Shown piece after piece: positions 47,400-55,857 of a DNA stretch of 64,000 bases. The stretch's first letter is position 1; every line of letters begins with the position of its first letter. Source of the DNA: Okeania sp. SIO2B3 (lineage in GTDB: Bacteria; Cyanobacteriota; Cyanobacteriia; Cyanobacteriales; Microcoleaceae); NCBI RefSeq assembly GCF_010672525.1, contig NZ_JAAHGH010000026.1, positions 1 to 64,000 of the forward strand. The letters run 5' to 3'. The position numbers and the translations under genes are program-made. The notes beneath the pieces were generated by a model that was not told where the DNA came from, did not search any database, and worked only from the letters and a program-made list of their open reading frames with translations.

Positions 47400-47456
47400 T
47401 AGCCCCCCAATTTTGGGGGGGAATAAAACTCTAAAAGTCCCCCAAAATTGGGGGAT
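47400..47456. repeat. Paired palindromes downstream of nfu
   Basis: CCCCCCAATTTTGGGGGG (47403-47420) and CCCCCAAAATTGGGGG (47439-47454) can each fold, or pair with each other across ACTCTAAAAGT. They may act as a transcript-end hairpin for nfu but no T-run follows. Confidence 0.7.
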
Positions 47457-47563
47457 GTGTGGGGGCGAAGGCGAGAACCAAACAATCGCGCATTCATACT
47501 TCAATTCAGCAACGCCTCTTTTAGATGTGGGTGGAAAATTTCTTAATCAGAAAACGCACAGTT

Positions 47564-47685
47564 ATATCATTTCTGGTTGAATAGTTATAAATAAACGACG
47601 AAGGAGTCAGGAGTCAGAAGTCAGGAGGGAAGAAAGAAGAAGAAAGAGAAACTTTTTTTGATCACTAATTATCCGGACATGATAT
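47564..47685. mobile_element. ATATCATGTCCGG element, copy 3
   Basis: ATATCATTTCTGGTTGAATAG to ATTATCCGGACATGATAT, with an internal (AGGAGTCAG)n tract. Right-end half-copies also occur at 26353-26371 and 55309-55327, and a left-end half-copy at 13909. The following 47690-47990 has no gene. Confidence 0.7.
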
Positions 47686-47992
47686 TACAGTAAGGAACAA
47701 GTTGCTTAGGACATAGATTGATGATTAAACTCAGGCAGAAAAATGTTTTTCCCCCATCCCTGTAAGTCTTAATTAAGTTATTAGAAGACAAGGAATAGTA
47801 ATGCCCTCCGGTCAGCAACTGACACACTTGGTAGCGTACCAAAACAGAGAACGGTAAACTTTAAACAGAAAAATATCTGAGTAGTAAATATACAAATAAT
47901 TTTGCCTGTCTACTAAAAAAATAATCTGCTAACTATTACTCTAAATTTACTTAAAAAAATATACAGTTGATTATCTAAAAATCCACTTAATT

Positions 47993-48264
47993 AAGGTTTG
48001 CTGAATAAAGTCTTTTTGCTGGGGTAGGAAACAGGAGACAACCCACCCCTCGCCCCTCCCCCTCCCAGGAGGGGAAAACAGGAGAAATGGGAATTTCGAG
48101 GAGATAGGAGTAAGAATTGTCCCAAGATTGTTCTGCCCAACTATGCGCCTAAAATACGCTCCATGCATGAGCGTTTTAGACGTGATACAAGGCACTTTTT
48201 AAAAGCCCCAAAAAGGCACTTGTCTTTACATGTCAATGCTTTTAGATTTAATCAACAGAGCAAT
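47993..48264 (-). mobile_element. MITE family 1 copy, reverse, degraded ends
   Basis: AAGGTTTGCTGAATAAAGTC to AATCAACAGAGCAAT (terminal CCCT mutated), with direct repeats AATT at 47989-47992 and 48265-48268. Older than the other copies, judging by the end mutations. Confidence 0.7.
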
Positions 48265-48565
48265 AATTACTCCTAAGCAACTATATTTTAATCTATTTAT
48301 TTGATAGATAAAAAGCTTAAAACTAAGACAAGGCTAGATTTTTCTTTTTTCCTTCTTTCTTCTTCCTTCTGCTATACAAATAAATATTGATAGTTAGATT
48401 GTAACTCAGGTAATCACAGATAAATAGTCAGTATCAGTAGATAAATAAAGTTCTACAAAGCTGTCGTTCCTAGAATTAAGTATTAATTGTTAGGTAAGTT
48501 TTTCTCATCTACAAACCTGCAATAACTGTTTGAGCCACTGCCAATTACTTATTACCCATTACTGA

Positions 48566-48772
48566 TGGTTGGTGGGGGTAGGACACGGAGACACGGAGAT
48601 GGGGGAACAGGGAATGGTTTCGTCATTTTATGTGAAGAAATTTTCTTGAATTTCAACAGAAAATTTCAGTAAATTGATGCCAATAAGAGCCAATAACTGT
48701 AGGATATAAATTGAATATAAAAAGCTCAATTACCGTAAGCTACCTGACTTTTAGCTTTATTCAGCAAGCCGT
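48566..48772 (+). mobile_element. MITE family 1B copy, left end truncated
   Basis: Matches 3657-3901 from GGTTGGTGGGGGTAGGACAC through GAAGAAATTTTCTTGAATTT and AATTGATGCCAATAAGAGCC to TTATTCAGCAAGCCGT. The first ~15 bases of the family are missing. The right end is followed by AATTATTAATT tracts up to the response regulator start. Confidence 0.75.
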
Positions 48773-48815
48773 AATTATTAATTATTAATTATTAATTTTT
48801 TAACGACCTTTATCA

Positions 48816-50897
48816 ATGAAAATTCTAGTTGTAGAAGACGATCGATTTATCGCCGAAACTTTAGCTGATGCCTTAACTGAACAACTTTTTGTAGTTGATA
48901 TAACCACAGATGGTCAAGCAGGTTGGGAGCAAGCTCAAGCTTGTGATTATGATTTAATTTTATTAGATGTAATGCTGCCTAAATTAGATGGTATTACTTT
49001 ATGTCAGAAGTTACGTTATATAAATAAAAATATTCCTATTTTACTTTTAACTGCTTGTAATAACAATCAAGATAAGGTAAAAGGTTTAAATGCTGGAGCT
49101 GATGATTATGTAGTTAAACCTTTTAATTTAGAAGAGCTTTTAGCAAGAATTAGAGCATTATTGCGGCGGGGAAACGAGTCTGCTTCTCTCATCAAAAAAT
49201 GGGGTAATTTATGTTTAAATCCTCAAAATTGTGAAGTGACTTACAATAACAAACAGTTAAATCTTACTCCTAAAGAATATGAAATTTTAAATCTGTTTAT
49301 GCACAATCATCAAAGAATATTTAATTGTAGTGCAATTTTAGATAAAGTTTGGAGTTGGGAAGAAACTCCTACAGAAGATACAGTTAGAGCGCATATTAAA
49401 GGTTTAAGAAATAAATTAAAAGCAGTAGGTGCGCCTAGTGATTTAATCGAAACTGTTTATGGTTTAGGTTATCGGTTAAAACAAGTTGGAGAAGGAAGAA
49501 AGAAGGAAGAAGGAAGAAGGAAGAAGGAAGAAGGAGGAAGGAAGAAGGAAGAAGGAAGAAGGAAGAAGTGGATGGGAACTCAAACTCCAACCCCAACCAA
49601 TTGTAAACACTGTTTATGCGACAAGGTATTAAATTCAAAAGAAAAAGATAAAAAGAATTTACCAGTCAAGAATAATCAAATAAAAGATAAGAAAAAGCCT
49701 CAAAAATATCAGGAACATCAACAAAAACTGCAAGATTATATCAGTAAAATTTGGGATAGATTTAAAGGAGGTATTAATGAGCGGATTGATGTACTAGAAC
49801 AAGTAGTAGTAGCTGGAAAAAATGAAATATTAGGGATTGAGTTACAAAAAAAAGCACAACAAGAAGCTCATAAATTAGCAGGTTCTCTAGGTACATTTGG
49901 TTTAGTAGATGGCTCGGATTTAGCTAGAGAAATAGAAAGTTTATTGGCAACGGAAAAGCCTCTTAATCATAGCGAAATATTTCATCTATCTAAATTAGTG
50001 AACAGTCTATGCAACAAGATAGAACAGCAGAGTAAAATTGACAAAGAAAAAAGTGATCATCAACAGATAAAATATTTCGATCCTCAATATTCTATTCCGA
50101 TTTCTCCAGAATGTAAATTATTATTAATACTAGACAAAGATAGTTTATTTGCAAAACAATTAGCTGAGGATGCTGTAGCAAAAAAAATACAATTTAAGCT
50201 GGCTCCAAGTGTTGATTTAACAACAGATATAGATACTTATATTAATCAGAATTTCAACTATAGTTTACAAGATTTATCATTTTTTCCTAATGTAGTTTTA
50301 CTTGACCTTGAAGTTGCTGTTAATTCAGAGAAAATATTAGGCAAAATTTCTAGTCAGATGCCTTCTTTACCTGTAGTAGTACTTAATACTAAAGGTGAAT
50401 TGAGCGATCGTGTAAAAATTGCTAAACTAGGAGCATCAGCATATCTAAAAAAGCCATTACCCGCAGCTCAAGTTATAGACATAGTATTAGATATCTGGCG
50501 AAAAAATCAGACTTTAGCAACTGTGATGATTGTAGATGACGACCTGCAAATTTTAGAGACCATCGAACAGATACTAACGCAGTGGGGAATTAAAGTTGTA
50601 ACCCTGAGTGATGAGCGATATTTCTGGACAACTTTAGAAAATACAGTGCCAGATTTATTAATTTTAGACATAGAAATGCCATATTTTAATGGAATTAATT
50701 TGTGTCAAGTTATTCGTAACGATCCACATTGGAATTGGCTTCCTATTATATTTCTGACAGCTCATTACAACCCTATTATTTGTCATCAAGTTTTTGCTGC
50801 TGGTGCGGATGATTATATCTATAAACCATTTAAATATTCTGATTTAATTACTCGTGTTATTAATCGGATTAAACGTAGTATAGCCATAAAATTTTAG
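48816..50897 (+). CDS. Multi-domain response regulator (REC-wHTH-HPt-REC-REC)
   Basis: The 693-residue protein starts with a receiver (ILVVEDDRFI, LILLDVMLPKLDG, Lys in YVVKPFN) and an OmpR-type winged helix (~125-223; DTVRAHIKGLRNKLKAVG, VYGLGYRLK). A low-complexity Lys/Glu/Arg insertion and linker (~226-300) follows, then an HPt domain with the phosphorylatable His in EAHKLAGSLGTFG (~350), a divergent receiver (~440-560, VVLLDLEV) and a C-terminal receiver (~570-690, VMIVDDDLQI, LLILDIEMPYFNG, YIYKPF). It would bind DNA and relay phosphate internally. It is 207 bases upstream of a histidine kinase, the likely partner. Confidence 0.88.
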   Translation: MKILVVEDDRFIAETLADALTEQLFVVDITTDGQAGWEQAQACDYDLILLDVMLPKLDGITLCQKLRYINKNIPILLLTACNNNQDKVKGLNAGADDYVVKPFNLEELLARIRALLRRGNESASLIKKWGNLCLNPQNCEVTYNNKQLNLTPKEYEILNLFMHNHQRIFNCSAILDKVWSWEETPTEDTVRAHIKGLRNKLKAVGAPSDLIETVYGLGYRLKQVGEGRKKEEGRRKKEEGGRKKEEGRRKKWMGTQTPTPTNCKHCLCDKVLNSKEKDKKNLPVKNNQIKDKKKPQKYQEHQQKLQDYISKIWDRFKGGINERIDVLEQVVVAGKNEILGIELQKKAQQEAHKLAGSLGTFGLVDGSDLAREIESLLATEKPLNHSEIFHLSKLVNSLCNKIEQQSKIDKEKSDHQQIKYFDPQYSIPISPECKLLLILDKDSLFAKQLAEDAVAKKIQFKLAPSVDLTTDIDTYINQNFNYSLQDLSFFPNVVLLDLEVAVNSEKILGKISSQMPSLPVVVLNTKGELSDRVKIAKLGASAYLKKPLPAAQVIDIVLDIWRKNQTLATVMIVDDDLQILETIEQILTQWGIKVVTLSDERYFWTTLENTVPDLLILDIEMPYFNGINLCQVIRNDPHWNWLPIIFLTAHYNPIICHQVFAAGADDYIYKPFKYSDLITRVINRIKRSIAIKF
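49489..49655 (+). repeat. In-frame insertion in the response regulator gene
   Basis: (GGAAGAA)n purine repeats (49489-49569) encode EGRRKKEEGRRKK-type text. A GGGAACTCAAACTCCAACC segment follows, encoding GTQTPTPTNCKHC, and then KEKDKK. The same order occurs in the histidine kinase at 52162-52343. Confidence 0.85.
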
Positions 50898-51103
50898 TTG
50901 TGAGATATTGGAGAATTTTAGGGAACAGGGAACAGGGAACAGGGAAGAAGAAAAAACGAATATATATTAATAAGATAACTGCTATATTCTATACTTTAAA
51001 GGAATAACTCAATTCTTACATCTGATTCCTGATTACTATATAAATAAGTGTTTAATTATTCAAACAATTAACTGTGAAAAATTTTAAAATAGGATGAAAA
51101 AAA

Positions 51104-53353
51104 ATGACAAGTATAACTGAAAACCAAACCAATTTAATAGAATCTTTAAAAAATACTAATGCTCAATTAAAAGCAGAAATTAGGGAGCGTCAAAGAGCAG
51201 AAAAAGCACTACAAGAGCTAGTAGAAAAATATCAAAAAACATCTTTACAGCTCCGGACTTTAATTAATGCTATGCCAGATATTGTCTGCTTTAAAGATGG
51301 TACAGGTAAATGGCTAGAAGCTAATCAATCAATGCTGGAATTATTTGAAATAGAAAAAGTAGATTATCGTGGTAAATCAGATATTGAATTAGGAGAAATT
51401 AGTAGTTTTTATCGAGAGGCTTTTTTATCTTGTCATCATAGCGATCGAGAAGCATGGAAGAAGAGAACTTTGTCTAGGAGTGAAGAAATAATTCCCAAAC
51501 GAGATGGCAGTGTCAAAACTTATGACGTAATTAAAGTACCGTTATTTTATGAAGATGGAAAACGGAATGGAATTGTTGTTTTAGGGCGTGATATTACAGA
51601 GAAAAAACAAACAGAAAAAGTAATGATTAGATTAGCTTCTATAGTAGAATCCTCTAATGATGCAGTTATTGGTAACACTTTAGAAGGAATTATTTATAGT
51701 TGGAATTCAGGAGCAGAAGCAATTTATGGTTACTCTATTTCTGAGGTAAAAGGTCGTTTTATTTCTATGTTAGCAGTGCCAGAAAGACCAAATGAAATTT
51801 CCCAAATTTTAGCAAACATTAAGGCAGGAGTTAGTATAAATAATTATGAAACTGTACATATCAGAAAAGATGGTAAACATATAGATGTAGCTTTAACAAT
51901 ATCTCCCATCAAAGATACTGAAGGTAATATTATAGGAGTCTCAACTATTGCTCGGGATATAAGCGATCGTAAGCAGATAGAAAAATCTTTTGAACAGCTT
52001 CGTTACCAACATAAATTAATATTAGATTCAGCTGGAGAAGGGATTTGTGGAATAGATATATTGGGAAAAATTTCTTTTGCTAATCCAGCCGCAGCAAGAA
52101 TGACTGGTTATACAATTAAAGAGCTGGTAAATAGTGACTGGAGTTTGATAATTTATGGGGTGGAAGAAGGAAGAAGGAAGAGGGAAGAAGGAAGAAGGAA
52201 GAGGGAAGAAGGAAGAAGTAAGAAGGAAGAAGGAAGAAGTAAGAAGGAAGAAGAAAGAAGGAAAAAGTTGATGGGGACTCAAACTCCAACCAATTGTAAA
52301 CATTGTGTAGACGGCGGGGTATTAAAACCCAAAGAAAAAGATAAAGTTAACAACAAAAATGATAAATCTTCAGCACAGAAAAATAACTCAGATAATCAAG
52401 TTACAACAACTTTAAAAAAAGGTATAGTTTGCCAAGTTACTGATGAATTTTTTCAGCGACGAGACGGTTCACATTTTCCCGTAGAATATGTAAGCACACC
52501 TATTTTAGAACAGGAAAAAATTATTGGTGCAGTTGTAACATTTAAAGATATAACAGAACGTCAAGCAGTCGAACAGATGAAAAACGAATTTATTTCTGTT
52601 GTGAGTCACGAGTTACGCACTCCTCTTGCTTCTATTCACGGTGCTTTAGCTTTATTGAAAAGTGGATTACTTAATCAAGCGCCAGAAAGAGGTAACAGGA
52701 TGCTAAATATTGCCATTGCTAACACAGACCGTTTAGTACGGTTAATCAACGATATTCTAGATTTAGAACGTCTTCACTCCCAGCAAGTAACAATGCTGAA
52801 ACAAACTTGTAACATTGCTGAATTAATGCTCCAGACAGTAAATGAAATGCAACCTATTGCAGAGAAAGCAGGAGTTAATTTGTCAGTAAAACCAGTGGAA
52901 GCTAAGTTGTGGGGATGTCCCGACAAATTAATTCAAACCTTCACTAACTTGCTCAGTAATGCCATCAAATATTCCCCGAAAGGAACAACTGTCTGGTTAA
53001 CTGCCAACAAACAATTTATCAATATAAATCATACTTTTAGCTCCGATAACTTCCCTTCAACAGTTAAAACCAAATGCACTAAAGCAACTGTCTGTAATAT
53101 TCATCATAGCTATCAAGTTTTGATTGCAGTTAAAGACCGAGGGCGAGGTATTCCTGCTGATAAGATAGAAAGTATTTTTGGTCGCTTTCAACAAGTTGAT
53201 GCTTCTGACTCTCGCCAGAAAGGAGGAACAGGTTTAGGTTTAGCCATTTGTCGCAATATTGTCCAACAACATCAAGGTAAAATTTGGGCAGAAAGCACTT
53301 TAGGAGAAGGTAGCACTTTTTTTGTAGCCTTACCAATTTTGGATGAGGAGTAG
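51104..53353 (+). CDS. PAS-domain sensor histidine kinase with an insertion in PAS 3
   Basis: The 749-residue soluble protein has an N-terminal coiled coil (~1-50), PAS 1 (~55-170, NAMPDIVCFKDGTGKWLEAN), PAS 2 (~180-300, VESSNDAVIGNTLEG), and PAS 3 (from ~305, LDSAGEGICGIDILGKISFA). PAS 3 is split by a ~85-residue low-complexity insertion (~353-440) and resumes with FFQRRDGSHFPVEYVSTPIL. HisKA (VVSHELRTPLASIHG) and HATPase (NLLSNAIKYSPKGT, DRGRGIPADK, GGTGLGLAICRNIV) complete it. No membrane helix, so it senses a cytosolic signal. It probably phosphorylates the regulator encoded upstream. Confidence 0.9.
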   Translation: MTSITENQTNLIESLKNTNAQLKAEIRERQRAEKALQELVEKYQKTSLQLRTLINAMPDIVCFKDGTGKWLEANQSMLELFEIEKVDYRGKSDIELGEISSFYREAFLSCHHSDREAWKKRTLSRSEEIIPKRDGSVKTYDVIKVPLFYEDGKRNGIVVLGRDITEKKQTEKVMIRLASIVESSNDAVIGNTLEGIIYSWNSGAEAIYGYSISEVKGRFISMLAVPERPNEISQILANIKAGVSINNYETVHIRKDGKHIDVALTISPIKDTEGNIIGVSTIARDISDRKQIEKSFEQLRYQHKLILDSAGEGICGIDILGKISFANPAAARMTGYTIKELVNSDWSLIIYGVEEGRRKREEGRRKREEGRSKKEEGRSKKEEERRKKLMGTQTPTNCKHCVDGGVLKPKEKDKVNNKNDKSSAQKNNSDNQVTTTLKKGIVCQVTDEFFQRRDGSHFPVEYVSTPILEQEKIIGAVVTFKDITERQAVEQMKNEFISVVSHELRTPLASIHGALALLKSGLLNQAPERGNRMLNIAIANTDRLVRLINDILDLERLHSQQVTMLKQTCNIAELMLQTVNEMQPIAEKAGVNLSVKPVEAKLWGCPDKLIQTFTNLLSNAIKYSPKGTTVWLTANKQFININHTFSSDNFPSTVKTKCTKATVCNIHHSYQVLIAVKDRGRGIPADKIESIFGRFQQVDASDSRQKGGTGLGLAICRNIVQQHQGKIWAESTLGEGSTFFVALPILDEE
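52162..52343 (+). repeat. In-frame insertion in the histidine kinase gene
   Basis: A GGAAGAAGGAAGAGG-type purine tract (52162-52268) encodes repeated EEGR(R/S)K(K/R). GGGGACTCAAACTCCAACC follows, encoding GTQTPTNCKHC, then GACGGCGGGGTATTAAAACC and KEKDK. It shares layout and sequence with 49489-49655 although the host domains differ. Confidence 0.85.
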
Positions 53354-53363
53354 GAAGTGGGGG

Positions 53364-53474
53364 AGGACTTACTCAAATTTACTTTTAAACCACCATCTGT
53401 AGGGGCGAATGGCATTCGCCCTTGCTATATATGGCATTCGCCCTCGCCATAAGTAGATTCTCTGCATAAGTCCT
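53364..53474. mobile_element. AGGACTTACGCA element, copy 3
   Basis: AGGACTTACTCAAATTTAC to TCTGCATAAGTCCT, with an internal GGCGAATGGCATTCGCC palindrome. It begins 11 bases after the histidine kinase stop. The following 53477-53545 is an inverted copy of 21970-22030 (ATAATTACTTCAAT, CCGGTTATAT). Confidence 0.7.
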
Positions 53475-53809
53475 GATATTGAAGTAATTATAGAATTATC
53501 AACATATACTATATAACCGGATTCTATATAACTAGACATAGACGTGATAATAAAAAATAAAATCAATTATCACACAGAAATTATCAATTCTTTCCCCCTA
53601 CTGCCTACTCCCTACTCCCTCTTTTATGGAGATGTCTACTGATATAGAAGTCAGGAATCAGATGTGAGAATTGAAGTGTTCCTTTAAAGCATAGAATATA
53701 GCAGTTATCTTATTCTTATGTATTTGTTTCTTCCCTATTCCCTAGAACAAAAGTCTCCAATATCTAACAACTAAAATCATATTCCTATAACTAATAACTG
53801 ATAACTGAA

Positions 53810-54955
53810 ATGCTTAATCCTAATGGTGCAAAAATCATTCTCGGTACACCATCCTCTAATTCCCTAGTCGTACCACTCACACCCAGTGCAACCACAATGT
53901 TCGGACCCCGTGGAGCTTGCTTAATCTCAGAAACTGGACCTCTGTGGGTTGCTGATACCGGACATCATAGATTATTGGGATGGCGAAAATGTCCTGAAGT
54001 TGATACGCAACCTGCTGACTGGGTTATCGGACAATCTGACTTTTCTCAAGAAGGGCAAAATGCCAATGGTACAACCACCGCAGCAACAGTAAGCGTCCCC
54101 ACTGGTATCTGTGCTTGTGGAGAAGGGTTAGCAGTAGCTGATGCTTGGAATCATCGGGTATTAATTTGGAAACAGTTACCCGAAGATAATAATGTTCCTG
54201 CCGATATCGTTTTAGGTCAGGCAGATTTTTCTCAAAATGAGTCTAACCGGGGTCAATCAGAAACTGCTGCGGACCGAATGCACTGGCCTTATGGTGTCGC
54301 CTACCATCAAGGAAAACTCTGGGTAGCAGATACGGGGAACCGTCGGGTTTTGATGTGGCAGCAGTTGCCAGAGGTTAACGGACAACCTGCCGATCTAGTT
54401 TTGGGGCAGGCAAATATGAGTTGTCGGGATGAAAATGGAGGGAGTGAAGCAACGGCGGCGAGTATGCGTTGGCCTCATGCAATTACTTTTTGGGGCAATA
54501 ATGTTCCGCAACAGTATGGCGATCGCTTGGTTGTGACTGATGCTGGAAATAATCGGGTAATGATTTGGGATGCCATCCCTACTGAGAATAATCAGCCTTG
54601 TTCTGTAGTTCTTGGTCAGTCTCAATTTAATACAGTACAGCTAAATCAAGGGATTTATTTTCCTTCTGGTGCTAGTTTGAGTATGCCTTATGGCGTGACT
54701 GCGGTTGCTAATTGGTTGATTGTTGCTGATACCGCTAATTCTCGGTTATTGGGTTGGCAGGATACTGTGGATATTGGCACTCCGGCAGTTGCATTAATTG
54801 GTCAGTCAGATTTTCAGAGTAAGGGTGAAAATGCTTTGAGTTTGCATCCCACTCGCCAAAGTTTGTGTTGGCCTTATGGGATTTCGGTTTGTGGCAATAC
54901 TGTTGTTATTGCTGACTCTGGTAATAATCGAGTATTATTGTGGTGCAATAATTGA
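53810..54955 (+). CDS. NHL-repeat beta-propeller protein
   Basis: The 381-residue product consists of about six NHL-type blades. Each has a WP(H/Y)GV/AI or PTGI entry, an (A/V)VADxxNHRVLxW strand and a linker with VLGQADFSQ or ViGQSDF text. There is no signal peptide or extra domain. NHL propellers bind proteins or RNA; the partner is unknown. Repeat DNA fills the 456 bases before it, and the start at 53810 follows (AACTGATA)n. Confidence 0.8.
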   Translation: MLNPNGAKIILGTPSSNSLVVPLTPSATTMFGPRGACLISETGPLWVADTGHHRLLGWRKCPEVDTQPADWVIGQSDFSQEGQNANGTTTAATVSVPTGICACGEGLAVADAWNHRVLIWKQLPEDNNVPADIVLGQADFSQNESNRGQSETAADRMHWPYGVAYHQGKLWVADTGNRRVLMWQQLPEVNGQPADLVLGQANMSCRDENGGSEATAASMRWPHAITFWGNNVPQQYGDRLVVTDAGNNRVMIWDAIPTENNQPCSVVLGQSQFNTVQLNQGIYFPSGASLSMPYGVTAVANWLIVADTANSRLLGWQDTVDIGTPAVALIGQSDFQSKGENALSLHPTRQSLCWPYGISVCGNTVVIADSGNNRVLLWCNN

Positions 54956-55015
54956 TTTGATTTTTTGACGTTGCTTATTTGAGGTATGAAATTCAACATA
55001 GCAACCGCTAGGTTA

Positions 55016-55081
55016 GTTAGGACAATTAGTGCGAGCATCTTGCTCGCGTCATAAATCATCAGAATTACCCGATGTCCTAAC
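55016..55081. repeat. Mini inverted repeat (GTTAGGACA ends)
   Basis: GTTAGGACAATT and CGATGTCCTAAC bound a 66-bp segment containing the palindrome GCGAGCATCTTGCTCGC. It touches the target duplication of the next element. Confidence 0.6.
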
Positions 55082-55082
55082 T

Positions 55083-55283
55083 AGGGCTTGCTGATTAAAT
55101 CTTAAAGCATTGACTGATATTGGTTTTAGCCTTTTTAGGTCAGAAATACCTTGGTTTTCAGCTCTTCATGGTCAAAAAGGCGCACAGTTGGGCCAAAAAA
55201 ATTATTCCCCTACTCCCCTACTCCCCTACTCCCCTACTCCCCCGCTCCCCTACTCCTTAAAAAAGACTTTTTCAGCAAACCCT
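55083..55283 (+). mobile_element. MITE family 1 copy, forward
   Basis: AGGGCTTGCTGATTAAATC to TTTTTCAGCAAACCCT, with direct repeats AACT at 55079-55082 and 55284-55287. At 201 bp it is the shortest copy, lacking the CTAGTATTTTGGGAC part and carrying a (CCCCTACT)n tract. Confidence 0.85.
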
Positions 55284-55446
55284 AACTATAGTTGCCACTG
55301 CTATAACTGTTCAACCGGACATGATATTACTTGAGATAACAAAGTTTAAATTTATTTTATGAAATATTGAGATTAACAACCGGAGGGATTTATTTATTCA
55401 ATAAGTAGGTTAATGTTAAATTAGCAAACAATTGTGGATAGAAAAA

Positions 55447-55635
55447 ATGATTGAGAAAGAAAAAAATCTCCCACGAAACACTTTGAATAACGTAACTGAA
55501 AAACAACAAATTAATAATAACTTAAAACCTTTGGTAGCTGTGTCTGATGATGAGAGACTAAGAAAAGCAGACCCTTTTGAAATTATGAGAGGGTGGAACT
55601 ATGGTATCCCTGGATGGTATGTAGAACGATATTGA
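55447..55635 (+). CDS. Small hypothetical protein, 62 residues
   Basis: From ATG 55447 the frame encodes MIEKEKNLPRNTLNNVTEKQ to a C-terminus DPFEIMRGWNYGIPGWYVER-Y. A TTG at 55432 is an alternative start. The charged N-terminus and aromatic C-terminus look like a real small protein rather than repeat DNA, and a GGAGGGA lies some 50-60 bases upstream. I do not recognise the family. Confidence 0.5.
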   Translation: MIEKEKNLPRNTLNNVTEKQQINNNLKPLVAVSDDERLRKADPFEIMRGWNYGIPGWYVERY

Positions 55636-55702
55636 ATAGCGATCGCGCGAAAGCAAAGTTGAACTTTCTATTTTATTTCCCTATTTTTCCTTCTGCCTTC
55701 TT

Positions 55703-55857
55703 TTACCGAAAAATTGTGGGTATGCGCCTCCCCTTTTAAGGGATACAAAAAAGAAGATATTTCTACCATATTTGAAGCCTCTTGCTTTCCTGCGGAATGC
55801 TGCGCAAACAGCTAGAGGTACTGATAACTGATAACTGATAACTGATAACTGATATTA
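55703..55857. mobile_element. Repeat family D copy with a nested small repeat
   Basis: TTACCGAAAAATTGTGGG, GCCTCCCCTTTTAAGGG, then TTGAAGCCTCTTGC is interrupted by the palindromic repeat TTTCCTGCGGAATGCTGCGC (55789-55808), then resumes TAGAGGTACTGATAACTGAT. It runs into the stop codon of the CHAT gene. Confidence 0.7.
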
